Below are positions 1 to 7,177 of a stretch of DNA of 13,343 nucleotides, one piece after another. A program made the position numbers and the translations under genes. Every line of letters starts with the position of its first letter. Positions within the stretch are counted from its first letter, which is position 1. The DNA is taken from positions 1-13,343 of the forward strand of contig JAFGOU010000094.1 in NCBI GenBank assembly GCA_016926315.1, in the 5' to 3' direction. This DNA is from Chitinispirillaceae bacterium (lineage in GTDB: Bacteria; Fibrobacterota; Chitinivibrionia; Chitinivibrionales; Chitinispirillaceae). The notes below the pieces were generated by a model. The model had not been told where the DNA came from, did no database searches, and was given only the letters and a program-made list of their open reading frames with translations.

Positions 1-450
1 AAAGGGGGAGGTGCACAGGGCAACACCATCAACTGCCCATTGGATCGCGCCCCAGGCACTCACCTTCTGGACATAAATAGCGGAATTGCCGTTTCGTTTG
101 TCTTCCCAGGCAATAATGGTATTTCCACTGCTGTCGCAGATGATGACCGGACGCTGTTGATCACCTGTTGCCGTGCAAACCGGAACGCCATTAGGTGCCC
201 AGTCCATGGTAAGGGTATCGCATTCGCCGCACAACCGTTGCATGTAGATGTCGCTGTTCCCGCTGCGTTCGTCCTGCCAGGCGAAAATTGCTCCGCTGCT
301 TGGATGGCTGACCGCCACTGGATTGCCCTGGGTGCCGTCGGCGGAGCATACCGGGCTGGGGTGGTCCAACCGGGAGGCGGTCCCGAAAGCGGGGATGACG
401 GTACAGAACGTCAGAATCAATGCGAGAAATTGAGGCGTTTTACCTGACAT
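1..450 (-). CDS. Partial exported protein with W-x-D-x-R repeats (C-terminus outside window)
   Basis: This reading frame is open on the minus strand from the ATG at 450 to the window edge, giving 150 residues without a stop. A good ribosome binding site, GGAGG, lies five bases upstream of the ATG. The N-terminus looks like a signal peptide: Lys4, then a hydrophobic stretch at about residues 8-21 ending in AFG-TAS. The rest shows a repeat of about 57 residues. AWQDERSGNSDIYMQR at residues 57-72 matches AWEDKRNGNSAIYVQK at 114-129, and each copy is followed by a G-V-(P/A)-(V/L)-C-T segment. Repeats with W-x-D-x-R-x-G-N and I-Y-x-Q occur in beta-propeller-like extracellular proteins of many environmental bacteria, so a surface or secreted propeller is likely, but substrate and function are unknown. 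The gene lies 63 bases downstream of the DUF3494 gene on the same strand and may be co-transcribed with it. Confidence 0.8.
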   Translation of the reverse strand, partial: MSGKTPQFLALILTFCTVIPAFGTASRLDHPSPVCSADGTQGNPVAVSHPSSGAIFAWQDERSGNSDIYMQRLCGECDTLTMDWAPNGVPVCTATGDQQRPVIICDSSGNTIIAWEDKRNGNSAIYVQKVSAWGAIQWAVDGVALCTSPF

Positions 451-513
451 GTATTCCTCCATAAACGTTGTATGGTGCGGGAAATCTTTTTAACAATCCC
501 CACTGTCGCCACA

Positions 514-1845
514 TCACGGAGACGGCAGATTGATGGAGCCGGCTTCCAGTGAAACAGATCCGTTTTTCGATAAGGCGCGGCCTTCAAGTTGTGCGCCTGA
601 ACGGAGTGTAATCGACTGATCGGCAAGGATGGTCCCCTTTAATACCGAATTGGCGCCGAGTTCTGCCGAATCGACTCTCCAGAAGACATTGCCGGATCTC
701 GCTCCCTTGCCGAGGATTACCTTACGATCAGGTGAAATCGAGAACGATAACGGAATGAGGAAAAGGAAAATCGCATTGGGATCTCCCCCGGCATCGAGGG
801 TTACATCCGCAGAGTCGATGCTGAGCGATGAGGAAAAACGGTAGGAACCGGGAGCGATTACCATCCCCCCGAGGTCATCTCCGGGAAGGGATGCAAAGGA
901 GTCCGCATGGGTTGTCAACCCGGCGGAGGCGTGGTCAAGGTCATCCCCCGCAGCTTTGGTGATGGTATCTCCTGAAAAGACGACTCCGGTGACGGTCCCC
1001 GGGGGAAAACCGTTGATACTTGATGCGTGGAATGACCCGATATCGCCCAAAAGCGTACTCGGACCGACTGAGGAAATCGTCTGGGCCAGTACTGCAAAAC
1101 GGGAAGCGGATCCAAGCGACGGAAACGATTGTCCGGCAGTTGCATCGCCGGTGGTGAAGGACCATAAGCAATTTTCCGTCATGGTATTTCCGGTGCGATC
1201 GGTAATTCCAGTCGTTATTGTTACCGCATAGGTTGTATTCGGCAATAGATGATACGTGGGGACAAAGGTCGCTATCGTGCCATTGCAGGTCAGCGTGCCG
1301 GATACTGCCGAGGTATTTTGATAAAGGAAAAAGTTTTCAGGCGTCAGGGTTACGGTATCAACCGTTTCACTGAACGTGGCGCTTATTTTTCTGTCGAGAG
1401 CAATTCCGGTGGATCCATAGGCCGGAAAGATCGCATTTATCGATGGTGCGATGGTGTCGGCGATTGCGCCGGTGGTAAATCCCCATTGTTGAAGAGTTCC
1501 CAGGTACGTTCCGGACCTATCCTTGATTTTGGTCGTTATAGAGGCGATATAGGAGGTATTTGCCGTTAAGTTTCGCGCCGGTACAAGCGTCACCGTATTG
1601 CCGATGCAGAGTATGGCGCCCGCTATGGTCACCGGCCCATCCTGGAGGAAAAAGGTTTCTGAAGTTATCGAAGCCGCGTCGATTGCCTCGCTGAAGGTAA
1701 CCATGATTTTACGGTTGAGGGCCACTGCGGTTTCATCGGTACCCGGCGTTTGATAGGTTACCTTCAAAGGTTCTGGTTTAAGATCGACCGGGTTGGTGGC
1801 GCAAAATAGCAGAAGGGGAATTACTGCCGCTAAAACAGGTTTCAT
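514..1845 (-). CDS. Exported protein: two SbsA-type Ig-like domains plus DUF3494 ice-binding-like domain
   Basis: I chose the ATG at 1845 (443 residues). It is preceded by AAGG at suitable spacing and starts a hydrophobic signal (MKPVLAAVIPLLLFC); the upstream starts at 1911 and 1878 have no good ribosome binding site. Cys15 could be a lipidation site, but LLFC is an imperfect lipobox because Phe precedes the Cys. Residues about 27-126 and 131-233 are two similar Ig-like domains of the Big_5/SbsA type; each has (K)I.(V/A)TFSE near the start and a W.FTTG ending. Residues about 244-443 match the DUF3494 ice-binding-like fold: a beta-helix with the sequence from SRFAVLAQTISSVG to the TILADQSITL and GRALSKNGSVSLE segments. 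Known DUF3494 proteins bind ice or inhibit its recrystallisation, but many family members may serve as adhesins. It was probably exported and surface anchored. It is transcribed divergently from the polysaccharide operon. Confidence 0.88.
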   Translation of the reverse strand: MKPVLAAVIPLLLFCATNPVDLKPEPLKVTYQTPGTDETAVALNRKIMVTFSEAIDAASITSETFFLQDGPVTIAGAILCIGNTVTLVPARNLTANTSYIASITTKIKDRSGTYLGTLQQWGFTTGAIADTIAPSINAIFPAYGSTGIALDRKISATFSETVDTVTLTPENFFLYQNTSAVSGTLTCNGTIATFVPTYHLLPNTTYAVTITTGITDRTGNTMTENCLWSFTTGDATAGQSFPSLGSASRFAVLAQTISSVGPSTLLGDIGSFHASSINGFPPGTVTGVVFSGDTITKAAGDDLDHASAGLTTHADSFASLPGDDLGGMVIAPGSYRFSSSLSIDSADVTLDAGGDPNAIFLFLIPLSFSISPDRKVILGKGARSGNVFWRVDSAELGANSVLKGTILADQSITLRSGAQLEGRALSKNGSVSLEAGSINLPSP

Positions 1846-2004
1846 AGTCACTGCCTTGAAAAACGTCTGGTAATGCATGAAAGCACATTTACCCTGAAGG
1901 TAGTACCGCAATTGTCGTGCCGAAATTTACAAGAGCCAAATAATTCAGGATGCATCGTGAAGGAAGGGCGATGTCATGGACCCTGAGCGTATGATATTCC
2001 GGGG

Positions 2005-2047
2005 CTTAAACCGCGTCGTATGCGCCGGGTATGGCTTCCGGTTTAAG
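2005..2047 (+). promoter_or_regulatory. 9-bp perfect inverted repeat overlapping a Shine-Dalgarno sequence
   Basis: CTTAAACCG (2005-2013) and CGGTTTAAG (2039-2047) are exact reverse complements separated by 25 bases. The right arm ends inside the AAGGAGG of the mini-ORF at 2055. If transcribed, the hairpin would cover part of that ribosome binding site; as DNA it could be a dyad operator. The loop is itself GC-rich, with a CCGG at 2025-2028 that can also pair with CCGG at 2038-2041, an alternative to the main stem. No U-run follows, so it is not a terminator. The regulatory role is inferred. Confidence 0.45.
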
Positions 2048-2054
2048 GAGGCAT

Positions 2055-2108
2055 ATGCAGCCCTTATCGTTCTTTAAGCAGCGACCGAAAGTGAGAAAAA
2101 CTTCCTGA
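2055..2108 (+). CDS. Possible 17-residue leader peptide / mini-ORF
   Basis: ATG at 2055 is preceded by a near-perfect AAGGAGG (2045-2051) with only three bases between, and reads MQPLSFFKQRPKVRKTS before TGA at 2106-2108. The peptide is basic with no recognisable domain. The ribosome binding site is the strongest in this spacer, much better than that of the phosphoglycosyl transferase about 120 bases downstream. The inverted repeat at 2005-2047 could control its translation. It could be a leader peptide, a decayed gene start, or chance; the spacing is shorter than ideal. Confidence 0.25.
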   Translation: MQPLSFFKQRPKVRKTS

Positions 2109-2153
2109 TTATGCGAAAGACAGCAATAACCTGCAGTGGAAAGGTGGGTTCTA

Positions 2154-2162
2154 TGCTATAAC
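2154..2162 (+). promoter_or_regulatory. Candidate extended -10 element of the polysaccharide operon
   Basis: TGCTATAAC fits the extended -10 pattern TGnTATAAT with one mismatch and lies 65 bases upstream of the first gene of the operon. The sequence 16-18 bases upstream has no good -35 hexamer, which is typical of extended -10 promoters but also weakens the call. A promoter here would lie downstream of the mini-ORF. Confidence 0.3.
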
Positions 2163-2226
2163 CGTGGCTGCCACCCTGCAATAAACATCATTATTACCGG
2201 CATAGTAGTTGCTGCTTTATAACGGT

Positions 2227-3348
2227 ATGAAAGTAAAACATGATAAGAATATCCATCTTCCGGTTGGTGCGGGAACCGACGGCTTGTATTCACAGGAGCT
2301 GTTCCGTGATCTTCTGGTACATGAACGGAAACGGTCTGAGCGATCCAGGAAGCATTTTTTCTTTGTCGCGTTGGATATTAAAGAAGTCCTGACTTCCACA
2401 AGCAACGATATCCAGGTAGTGAGTGCCATCATCAAGGCGATTGCAACGTCATCGCGGGAAGTCGATGTTAAAGGATGGTATGAAGATCCTATCTGTATTG
2501 GTGTGATATATACGGAAGTCGGCGCGTCCGCAATCGAGCAGATACTCGAAAAAATCAAGCAAAAGCTTGCCAGCGCTCTTAAAAGCGACTTGGCGTCCCG
2601 CATAGGCATCACCTATTCAATCTTTCCAGAAGAAGACGGAAAGCAATGGACCCAGGACAGGAGCAGTGAGGCTAAATTGTACCCGGCGAACCTTCCGCAA
2701 ACGTTGCAAAAGAAAGGCCAGCTATTGATGAAGCGAGCCCTTGACATCGTCGCAAGCAGCGTAGGAATCGTGGCGCTGTCGCCGTTGCTTTTTGCCATCG
2801 GGTTGTTAATAAAAACAACGTCACGCGGCCCCATCGTATTCAAACAGGAGCGGATAGGTCTCGGAGGAAAAAAATTCGGACTGTATAAATTCAGGTCCAT
2901 GTACGCGAACAATGATTCGGCAATTCACCAGGAGTTCGTTAAAAAGCTTATTGCCGGACAGGCGGCCGCCGGAGAAGTCGGGGAAAGCGCGTCATATAAG
3001 ATACAAAACGATCCCAGGGTGACCGCTGTCGGGCGATTTATCCGGAAGACAAGTATTGATGAGTTACCGCAACTATTCAATGTGTTGGTCGGCAGCATGT
3101 CGCTTGTGGGGCCTCGTCCTCCCATAGGATATGAGGTTGAAGTATACGAGGTGTGGCACCGACCGCGGGTCGTGGACGTAAAACCCGGTATTACCGGTTT
3201 GTGGCAGGTAAAGGGCAGGAGCAAGACGACTTTTGAGGGTATGGTGCGTATGGATCTGGAATATATCCATAACTGGTCTTTCTGGCTGGATGTACAACTC
3301 CTGTTCAAGACTCCTGCCGCAGTCATGAATGGGAAAGGTGCGTATTGA
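2227..3348 (+). CDS. Polyprenyl-phosphate hexose-1-phosphate transferase with degenerate N-terminal GGDEF domain
   Basis: This 373-residue protein probably starts polysaccharide assembly by moving a sugar-1-phosphate from a nucleotide sugar to undecaprenyl phosphate at the inner membrane. The C-terminal half (about 168-373) is a bacterial sugar transferase (PF02397, monotopic PglC/WbaP-type). It has a hydrophobic re-entrant segment at 171-196 with Ser185-Pro186, FKQERIG (205-211), KFRSM (221-225), the catalytic dyad Asp278-Glu279 in SIDELPQLFNVL, LVGPRP (293-298) and KPGITGLWQVKGRS (319-332). Residues about 17-140 resemble a GGDEF domain: DGLYSQELF aligns with TGLYNRRFF, VALDIKEV with the LLDIDxFK segment, and SIFPEE lies at the end. 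The GGDEF signature itself is replaced by EDPIC (86-90), so cyclase activity is unlikely. An RxxD motif (Arg77-Asp80) sits at the exact inhibitory-site distance upstream. The usual multi-pass N-terminus of WbaP-type enzymes is absent. A TTG at 2209 would add six residues; neither start has a strong ribosome binding site, and I prefer the ATG. Confidence 0.92.
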   Translation: MKVKHDKNIHLPVGAGTDGLYSQELFRDLLVHERKRSERSRKHFFFVALDIKEVLTSTSNDIQVVSAIIKAIATSSREVDVKGWYEDPICIGVIYTEVGASAIEQILEKIKQKLASALKSDLASRIGITYSIFPEEDGKQWTQDRSSEAKLYPANLPQTLQKKGQLLMKRALDIVASSVGIVALSPLLFAIGLLIKTTSRGPIVFKQERIGLGGKKFGLYKFRSMYANNDSAIHQEFVKKLIAGQAAAGEVGESASYKIQNDPRVTAVGRFIRKTSIDELPQLFNVLVGSMSLVGPRPPIGYEVEVYEVWHRPRVVDVKPGITGLWQVKGRSKTTFEGMVRMDLEYIHNWSFWLDVQLLFKTPAAVMNGKGAY

Positions 3349-3382
3349 GAAATCGGATCGCTCACTTACTCAGGGAGAAACA

Positions 3383-4384
3383 ATGATACAGGTCGGTGTG
3401 GTCGGCTATGGCTACTGGGGTCCGAATATCGTGCGCAATTTTAACGCTGTCCCGGGAAGCAAAGTGAAGTGTGTATGCGATGTGGATGCCGGGACGCTGG
3501 CGCGCGTTACCAGGGATTACCCGCACATGGCCGTTACCGGAGATATCGACACGGTTTTAAATGATCCCGAAATTGATGTCGTTGCGATAGTAACGCCGGT
3601 AGCGACCCACTTTGAACTTTCGAAACGTTCGCTGGAAAACGGAAAACATGTTTTTGTCGAAAAACCATTTACGCAAACGCCGTCGCAGGCCGAAGAATTG
3701 ATCGACATGGCGGAGAAGAAAAACCTTAAAATCATGGTCGACCACACCTTCCTGTTTTCCGGCTCGGTGTCGAAAATAAAAGACCTGGTAGATAAAGGAG
3801 AACTCGGATCGATTTATTATTACGATTCCACCCGCATCAATCTCGGACTTTTTCAAAAAGACGTGAATGTAATATGGGACCTGGCCCCCCATGATTTTGC
3901 CATCATGCTTCATGTGCTTGCAGACCGGCCCGAGGCCGTTCGCGTTTTCAGCAAGTCGCACGTAAATCATATGGAAGACGTGGCCCATATCCTTGTTTAT
4001 TTTGCCAACAACCTGATGGCCCATTTTAACGTCAACTGGCTGTCACCGGTAAAAATCCGGACCACCATGATAGGCGGGGACAAGCGGATGCTGCTGTGGA
4101 ACGACATCATGCCAGACGAAAAGATCAGGATATACGACAGGGGCGTCAACATGATGACCAGAGAAGACATCCATGATCTTATGGTAAATTACCGTACCGG
4201 TGACATGTGGTCGCCGAAAATAGACCTGCGCGAAGCGCTGTTCGTTGAGATCGCACATTTCGTCGAGTGTGTTCTCGAGAATAAAAAAAACATATCGGAC
4301 GGAAAAACAGGTCTTGAAGTGGTGCGTCTTCTGTTTGCGTGCGAGAAATCGATCAAGCACAACGGAGGGCTTGTCGTTTTCTGA
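3383..4384 (+). CDS. Gfo/Idh/MocA family NAD(P)-dependent sugar dehydrogenase
   Basis: The enzyme (333 residues from the ATG at 3383, preceded by AGGGAG) is a cytosolic oxidoreductase that most likely oxidises a nucleotide-linked sugar. The N-terminal Rossmann fold carries GYGYWG (8-13). EKPF (93-96) holds the family's conserved Lys94, and DLAPHD (166-171) lies in the substrate domain. The opening VGYGYWGPNIVRNF resembles WlbA-type UDP-N-acetylglucosaminuronate 3-dehydrogenases, which begin synthesis of 2,3-diacetamido uronic acids, but the exact substrate cannot be read from the sequence. An in-frame ATG at 3329 lies inside the upstream gene and is rejected because the ATG at 3383 has the ribosome binding site and starts directly at the fold. 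The gene begins 34 bases after the phosphoglycosyl transferase. Confidence 0.9.
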   Translation: MIQVGVVGYGYWGPNIVRNFNAVPGSKVKCVCDVDAGTLARVTRDYPHMAVTGDIDTVLNDPEIDVVAIVTPVATHFELSKRSLENGKHVFVEKPFTQTPSQAEELIDMAEKKNLKIMVDHTFLFSGSVSKIKDLVDKGELGSIYYYDSTRINLGLFQKDVNVIWDLAPHDFAIMLHVLADRPEAVRVFSKSHVNHMEDVAHILVYFANNLMAHFNVNWLSPVKIRTTMIGGDKRMLLWNDIMPDEKIRIYDRGVNMMTREDIHDLMVNYRTGDMWSPKIDLREALFVEIAHFVECVLENKKNISDGKTGLEVVRLLFACEKSIKHNGGLVVF

Positions 4385-4632
4385 CCCGCCGGGAAAGTGC
4401 CGGGCATGAACGCTGCGGAGGAGGTTTCAACCGTTGTAACAACAGATTCACAAAATGGCGTTAGGCCAGACCTCATGGAGAGTGTCGCTTCCATACGCAG
4501 GCAATTGACGGCGTGGAAGGTGTCTCTCCATCGGGTAAGGACGACAAGATTCCGCCGACCCGATGGAATTCCGGCCATGTCGTTAGCGGTCCTGATGTCA
4601 AAAGTCGAAAAGAAGAGACTGATACCGCTATT
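4385..4632 (+). other. Intra-operon spacer with adjacent stem-loops
   Basis: Most junctions in this operon are below 40 bases or overlap, but 248 bases separate the dehydrogenase from the polymerase. A perfect 10-bp inverted repeat pairs TCCATCGGGT (4527-4536) with ACCCGATGGA (4558-4567) around a 21-base loop. Just upstream, CTTCCA+CGC (4488-4498, two-base bulge) can pair with GCGTGGAAG (4511-4519). ATGGA at 4475-4479 could compete for the TCCAT of that first stem. No U-run follows, so a terminator is unlikely. The region may be a structured RNA between cistrons (stability, processing or translational control). It also contains the doubtful ORF at 4397. Confidence 0.5.
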
Positions 4633-4636
4633 ATGA
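4397..4636 (+). CDS. Doubtful 79-residue hypothetical protein
   Basis: The frame starts with GTG at 4397 (or ATG at 4406) and ends with a TGA that overlaps the ATG of the polymerase gene as ATGA, the arrangement of translationally coupled genes. That junction, and the weak ribosome binding site of the polymerase, argue that something may be translated here. Against it: there is no strong ribosome binding site at its own start, the protein is basic with no recognisable domain, transmembrane segment or motif, and the region is occupied by long inverted repeats that would explain an open frame without coding. I do not recognise any family. Confidence 0.25.
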   Translation: MPGMNAAEEVSTVVTTDSQNGVRPDLMESVASIRRQLTAWKVSLHRVRTTRFRRPDGIPAMSLAVLMSKVEKKRLIPLL

Positions 4637-5964
4637 ACTACTTCATTATTGCACTTTTTTTAACGCCGCTTACCTGGCGTCTTTTTACCAACTATAAGCA
4701 GGGAGTGTACTGGTCGATTTTTATGCTTGTTGCGCTCAGCGCCAATCCGGTACTGATAACCGGCGCTGGCATGCCAAATTTTAATTTACAACGGCTTATT
4801 CTTATCGTTTTGCTGATTGCGGCGACAACACAAAAGCGGCTTTTCAACACGAACCGACCGATACCGTTCATAGGGGTGCTCGTAGCGTATGCTGCGATGA
4901 ATATCCTGCCCCTTGTTTTTTCAATCGATCTGCCGGTGAGTATAAAGGCCTATCTCTCATTCACCGTCGAGATCGTTCTTTTTTATACCGTTATCAGCGC
5001 AAGTGTCGACACCAGGCGTGAAGCCCGCATGGTGGTCCTTGCGGGCGTGTCCGCTTTTCTGGCGGTCGCCGTACTCGCCATTGTCGAGCGTTATACCGGA
5101 TTTAATCCCGTTGACGCGTTCATGCCGGGGTACGTTCGTAAGACGGAATATGTGAACGATATCCTGTCAACGTTTCCCCACCGTATCCTGCTTGGGACCG
5201 CCATGGCCATGGGATGGCCTCTGGCGCTTGCCTTTGCTCATACGGGAAAAGACCGCCGCTGGATCTGGTGGATCTGCATCTGCCTGTTACTGTTGTCCTG
5301 CTATTTCTCTTTTTCACGAGGGCCCTGGCTCGCGGCGATGTTCGGCGGCATCGTCATGTTTTTGTTCGCCGGTGCGGCGGTCCGTCGACAAACGCTCCTG
5401 GTAATGGCGCTTATTGCCATCGCTCTTTTTTTGCGGCCCGGTGTATTGGAAACACTGACCACGAGCGCACAGGAAACCGCGGATACCGATTCTTTTAAAG
5501 GACAAACCTACCAGTATCGGTGGGAGCTCTGGGGAATTGCATGGGACAAGGTCTCCCGTTCCAGCGAACGGCTTCTTTTCGGTTTCGGCCAGGGTTCAAC
5601 CGAAGTAATGACCTTCGACGCACTGCTCACGTATACGGGTGAAACCACCGCGCTGTGGAGCTGGGACAACCATTATGCGGCAACGCTCCTGGAAAGCGGT
5701 CTGGTCGGCCTTGCGGCCTTTACCGGGCTCTATTCCTTTTTTCTGATAAAGATATTCAGCTTGCGACATACCCTTTCCGAGGAGGATAAAACGACACATG
5801 CCGCAATCATGGCTGCTATAACGGTAATGCTCTTCATGATGACTAATGTGGCCATGTTCGCACCCCAGCTTAATTACCTGGTCTGGTCGCTTATTGCTGC
5901 CGGATTGCGGCTGGGCGTTAAAGACACACGGGAGGAAAGGTATGACGGTACGGTCACTTTCTGA
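4633..5964 (+). CDS. O-antigen polymerase/ligase family membrane protein (Wzy/WaaL type)
   Basis: This 443-residue protein is strongly hydrophobic, with roughly ten or more membrane segments from residue 3 to about 425. Signatures of the Wzy_C/O-antigen ligase family (PF04932) are present: FSFSRGPWLAAM at 225-236, YRWELWGIAWD at 295-305 in the large periplasmic loop, FGFGQGS at 316-322, and WDNHYAATLLESGLVGL at 344-360. Members either polymerise lipid-linked repeat units in the periplasm or ligate glycan to an acceptor; in a biosynthesis operon with an initiating transferase, polymerase is the more likely role, but the family cannot be split by sequence alone. I chose the ATG at 4633 because it starts at the first membrane helix; an extension to 4513 would add 40 hydrophilic residues running through inverted repeats. 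The end overlaps the next gene by 23 bases. Confidence 0.88.
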   Translation: MNYFIIALFLTPLTWRLFTNYKQGVYWSIFMLVALSANPVLITGAGMPNFNLQRLILIVLLIAATTQKRLFNTNRPIPFIGVLVAYAAMNILPLVFSIDLPVSIKAYLSFTVEIVLFYTVISASVDTRREARMVVLAGVSAFLAVAVLAIVERYTGFNPVDAFMPGYVRKTEYVNDILSTFPHRILLGTAMAMGWPLALAFAHTGKDRRWIWWICICLLLLSCYFSFSRGPWLAAMFGGIVMFLFAGAAVRRQTLLVMALIAIALFLRPGVLETLTTSAQETADTDSFKGQTYQYRWELWGIAWDKVSRSSERLLFGFGQGSTEVMTFDALLTYTGETTALWSWDNHYAATLLESGLVGLAAFTGLYSFFLIKIFSLRHTLSEEDKTTHAAIMAAITVMLFMMTNVAMFAPQLNYLVWSLIAAGLRLGVKDTREERYDGTVTF

Positions 5965-7177
5965 AGGTTACCGGATCAAGGAGATCGTAGGACAGGACAC
6001 CCTGGAATCGGTGCGTCCACTGTGGGAGCAATGGCAGACCCACCCTAATGCCGATTTTGATTATTTCTCCGTTATCGTGAAAAACCGGGAAAGGGTAGAT
6101 AATCCGATTGCACTGCTGTTATTGCATAATGAAATTCCGGTTGCCATGGCCGCGGGGCGGATAGAAAAAGTCCCGTTGCCTGTTTCGCTTGGCTACCTGA
6201 AGGTTTCCCGCAGACCACTTGTTCAAGTCACTTTGATCTACGGTGGATTGATGGGCGCATGGGGCGATCCGGGTGCTATGGTTTTCGTACGTCACCTGCG
6301 ACAAATGATGCGACGCGGTCATATCAAAGCGGTTCACTTCGCGGCGATGCGCCACGATAGCCCGGTCTACAAAGCGGTGGTCCGGTATGTCCCTTTCTAT
6401 CTGCGCGACACCGCACAGAAAAACAACGCGCACTGGTGGGCTGATCTGACCGGTACGCTGGAGGGGTTCCAAAAAAAGATCAACAGAAAGCATCGCGCAC
6501 AATTGCGAAGCAAAGAGCGTCAACTCGCGCAATGCTCGGCGGGAATAGTACGGGTAAAAATATTTCAGACACCGGAGGAGGTCTCTCTGTTCTGCGCGAC
6601 CGCAGAGGAAATCGCCCGGGCAACCTACCTGCGCGGTCTTGGAAAAGGGTTCTATTGCAACGAGGAAATGCGTAACCGGCTGAGACTTGCGGCAGACAAG
6701 GGGTGGATGCGGGGCTATGTCCTGTATGCAAATGAAAAACCCTGCGCATTCTGGTTGGGAACGTTGTACCTCCATGTTTTTTATCTGGATTTCACCGGAT
6801 TTGACGCAGCGCTCCGGGACTGCAACGTGGGCCAGATATTATTCATAAAAATGGTTGAAGATCTTTTCGCCGCGGGTGACGTACGGGGGATGGATTTCGG
6901 GTTCGGTGATGCGATATACAAACAGCAGTATGGCACTCTCAAATGGGAAGAAACAGCGTTATACCTTTTCAACAATACGCCCGGGATGGTACTGGCAAAC
7001 CTGGTCCGGAAAACGGGAGCGTTGCTGAGCGCAGTCACAGAAAAAACATTAAAGCGATTTGACCTGTTTGCCCGTATAAAAAAGCACTGGCGCAGGTCGC
7101 TGGAGCACTCGGCAAGTGGATGTGCCGCTGCCGAAAAAGATACCATAACGATTATAGCGAAAGGAGAGCCGCTATGA
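5942..7177 (+). CDS. FemAB/CelD-like GNAT acyltransferase
   Basis: The protein has 411 residues from the ATG at 5942, which is preceded by GGGAGGAAAGG inside the end of the polymerase gene. It fits the Acetyltransf_6 (CelD/BcsL, FemAB-like) group of double-GNAT proteins. The first half covers about 10-165. The second half starts at the basic helix FQKKINRKHRAQLRSKERQL (176-195), a family hallmark, and ends with FYLDFTGFDAALRDCNVGQIL (280-300) and MDFGFGDAIYKQQYGTLKWEE (317-337). Such proteins transfer acyl or aminoacyl groups to sugars or peptides and are frequent in exopolysaccharide operons, including those of the exosortase/PEP-CTERM type. The likely role is acylation of an amino sugar in the repeat unit; the acyl donor and acceptor are not shown by the sequence. 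The stop overlaps the next start as ATGA. Confidence 0.85.
   Translation: MTVRSLSEGYRIKEIVGQDTLESVRPLWEQWQTHPNADFDYFSVIVKNRERVDNPIALLLLHNEIPVAMAAGRIEKVPLPVSLGYLKVSRRPLVQVTLIYGGLMGAWGDPGAMVFVRHLRQMMRRGHIKAVHFAAMRHDSPVYKAVVRYVPFYLRDTAQKNNAHWWADLTGTLEGFQKKINRKHRAQLRSKERQLAQCSAGIVRVKIFQTPEEVSLFCATAEEIARATYLRGLGKGFYCNEEMRNRLRLAADKGWMRGYVLYANEKPCAFWLGTLYLHVFYLDFTGFDAALRDCNVGQILFIKMVEDLFAAGDVRGMDFGFGDAIYKQQYGTLKWEETALYLFNNTPGMVLANLVRKTGALLSAVTEKTLKRFDLFARIKKHWRRSLEHSASGCAAAEKDTITIIAKGEPL

Larger units (their letters stand above)
1846..2226. other. Divergent intergenic region
   Basis: This 381-base spacer separates the minus-strand exported-protein genes from the plus-strand polysaccharide operon, so promoters for both must lie here. 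It contains a 9-bp inverted repeat (2005-2047), a possible 17-codon mini-ORF (2055-2108) and an extended -10 candidate (2154-2162), each listed separately. I found no convincing sigma-70 pair for the minus-strand gene and no tRNA or classical riboswitch consensus. Confidence 0.7.

Noticed and set aside
40..447. 135-codon plus-strand frame
   Set aside because: It lies antisense to the minus-strand repeat protein, which has a signal peptide, a ribosome binding site and internal repeats; this frame has none of these.
6119..6775. 218-codon minus-strand frame
   Set aside because: Antisense to the GNAT gene, whose family motifs are clear; the antisense product shows no recognisable domain.
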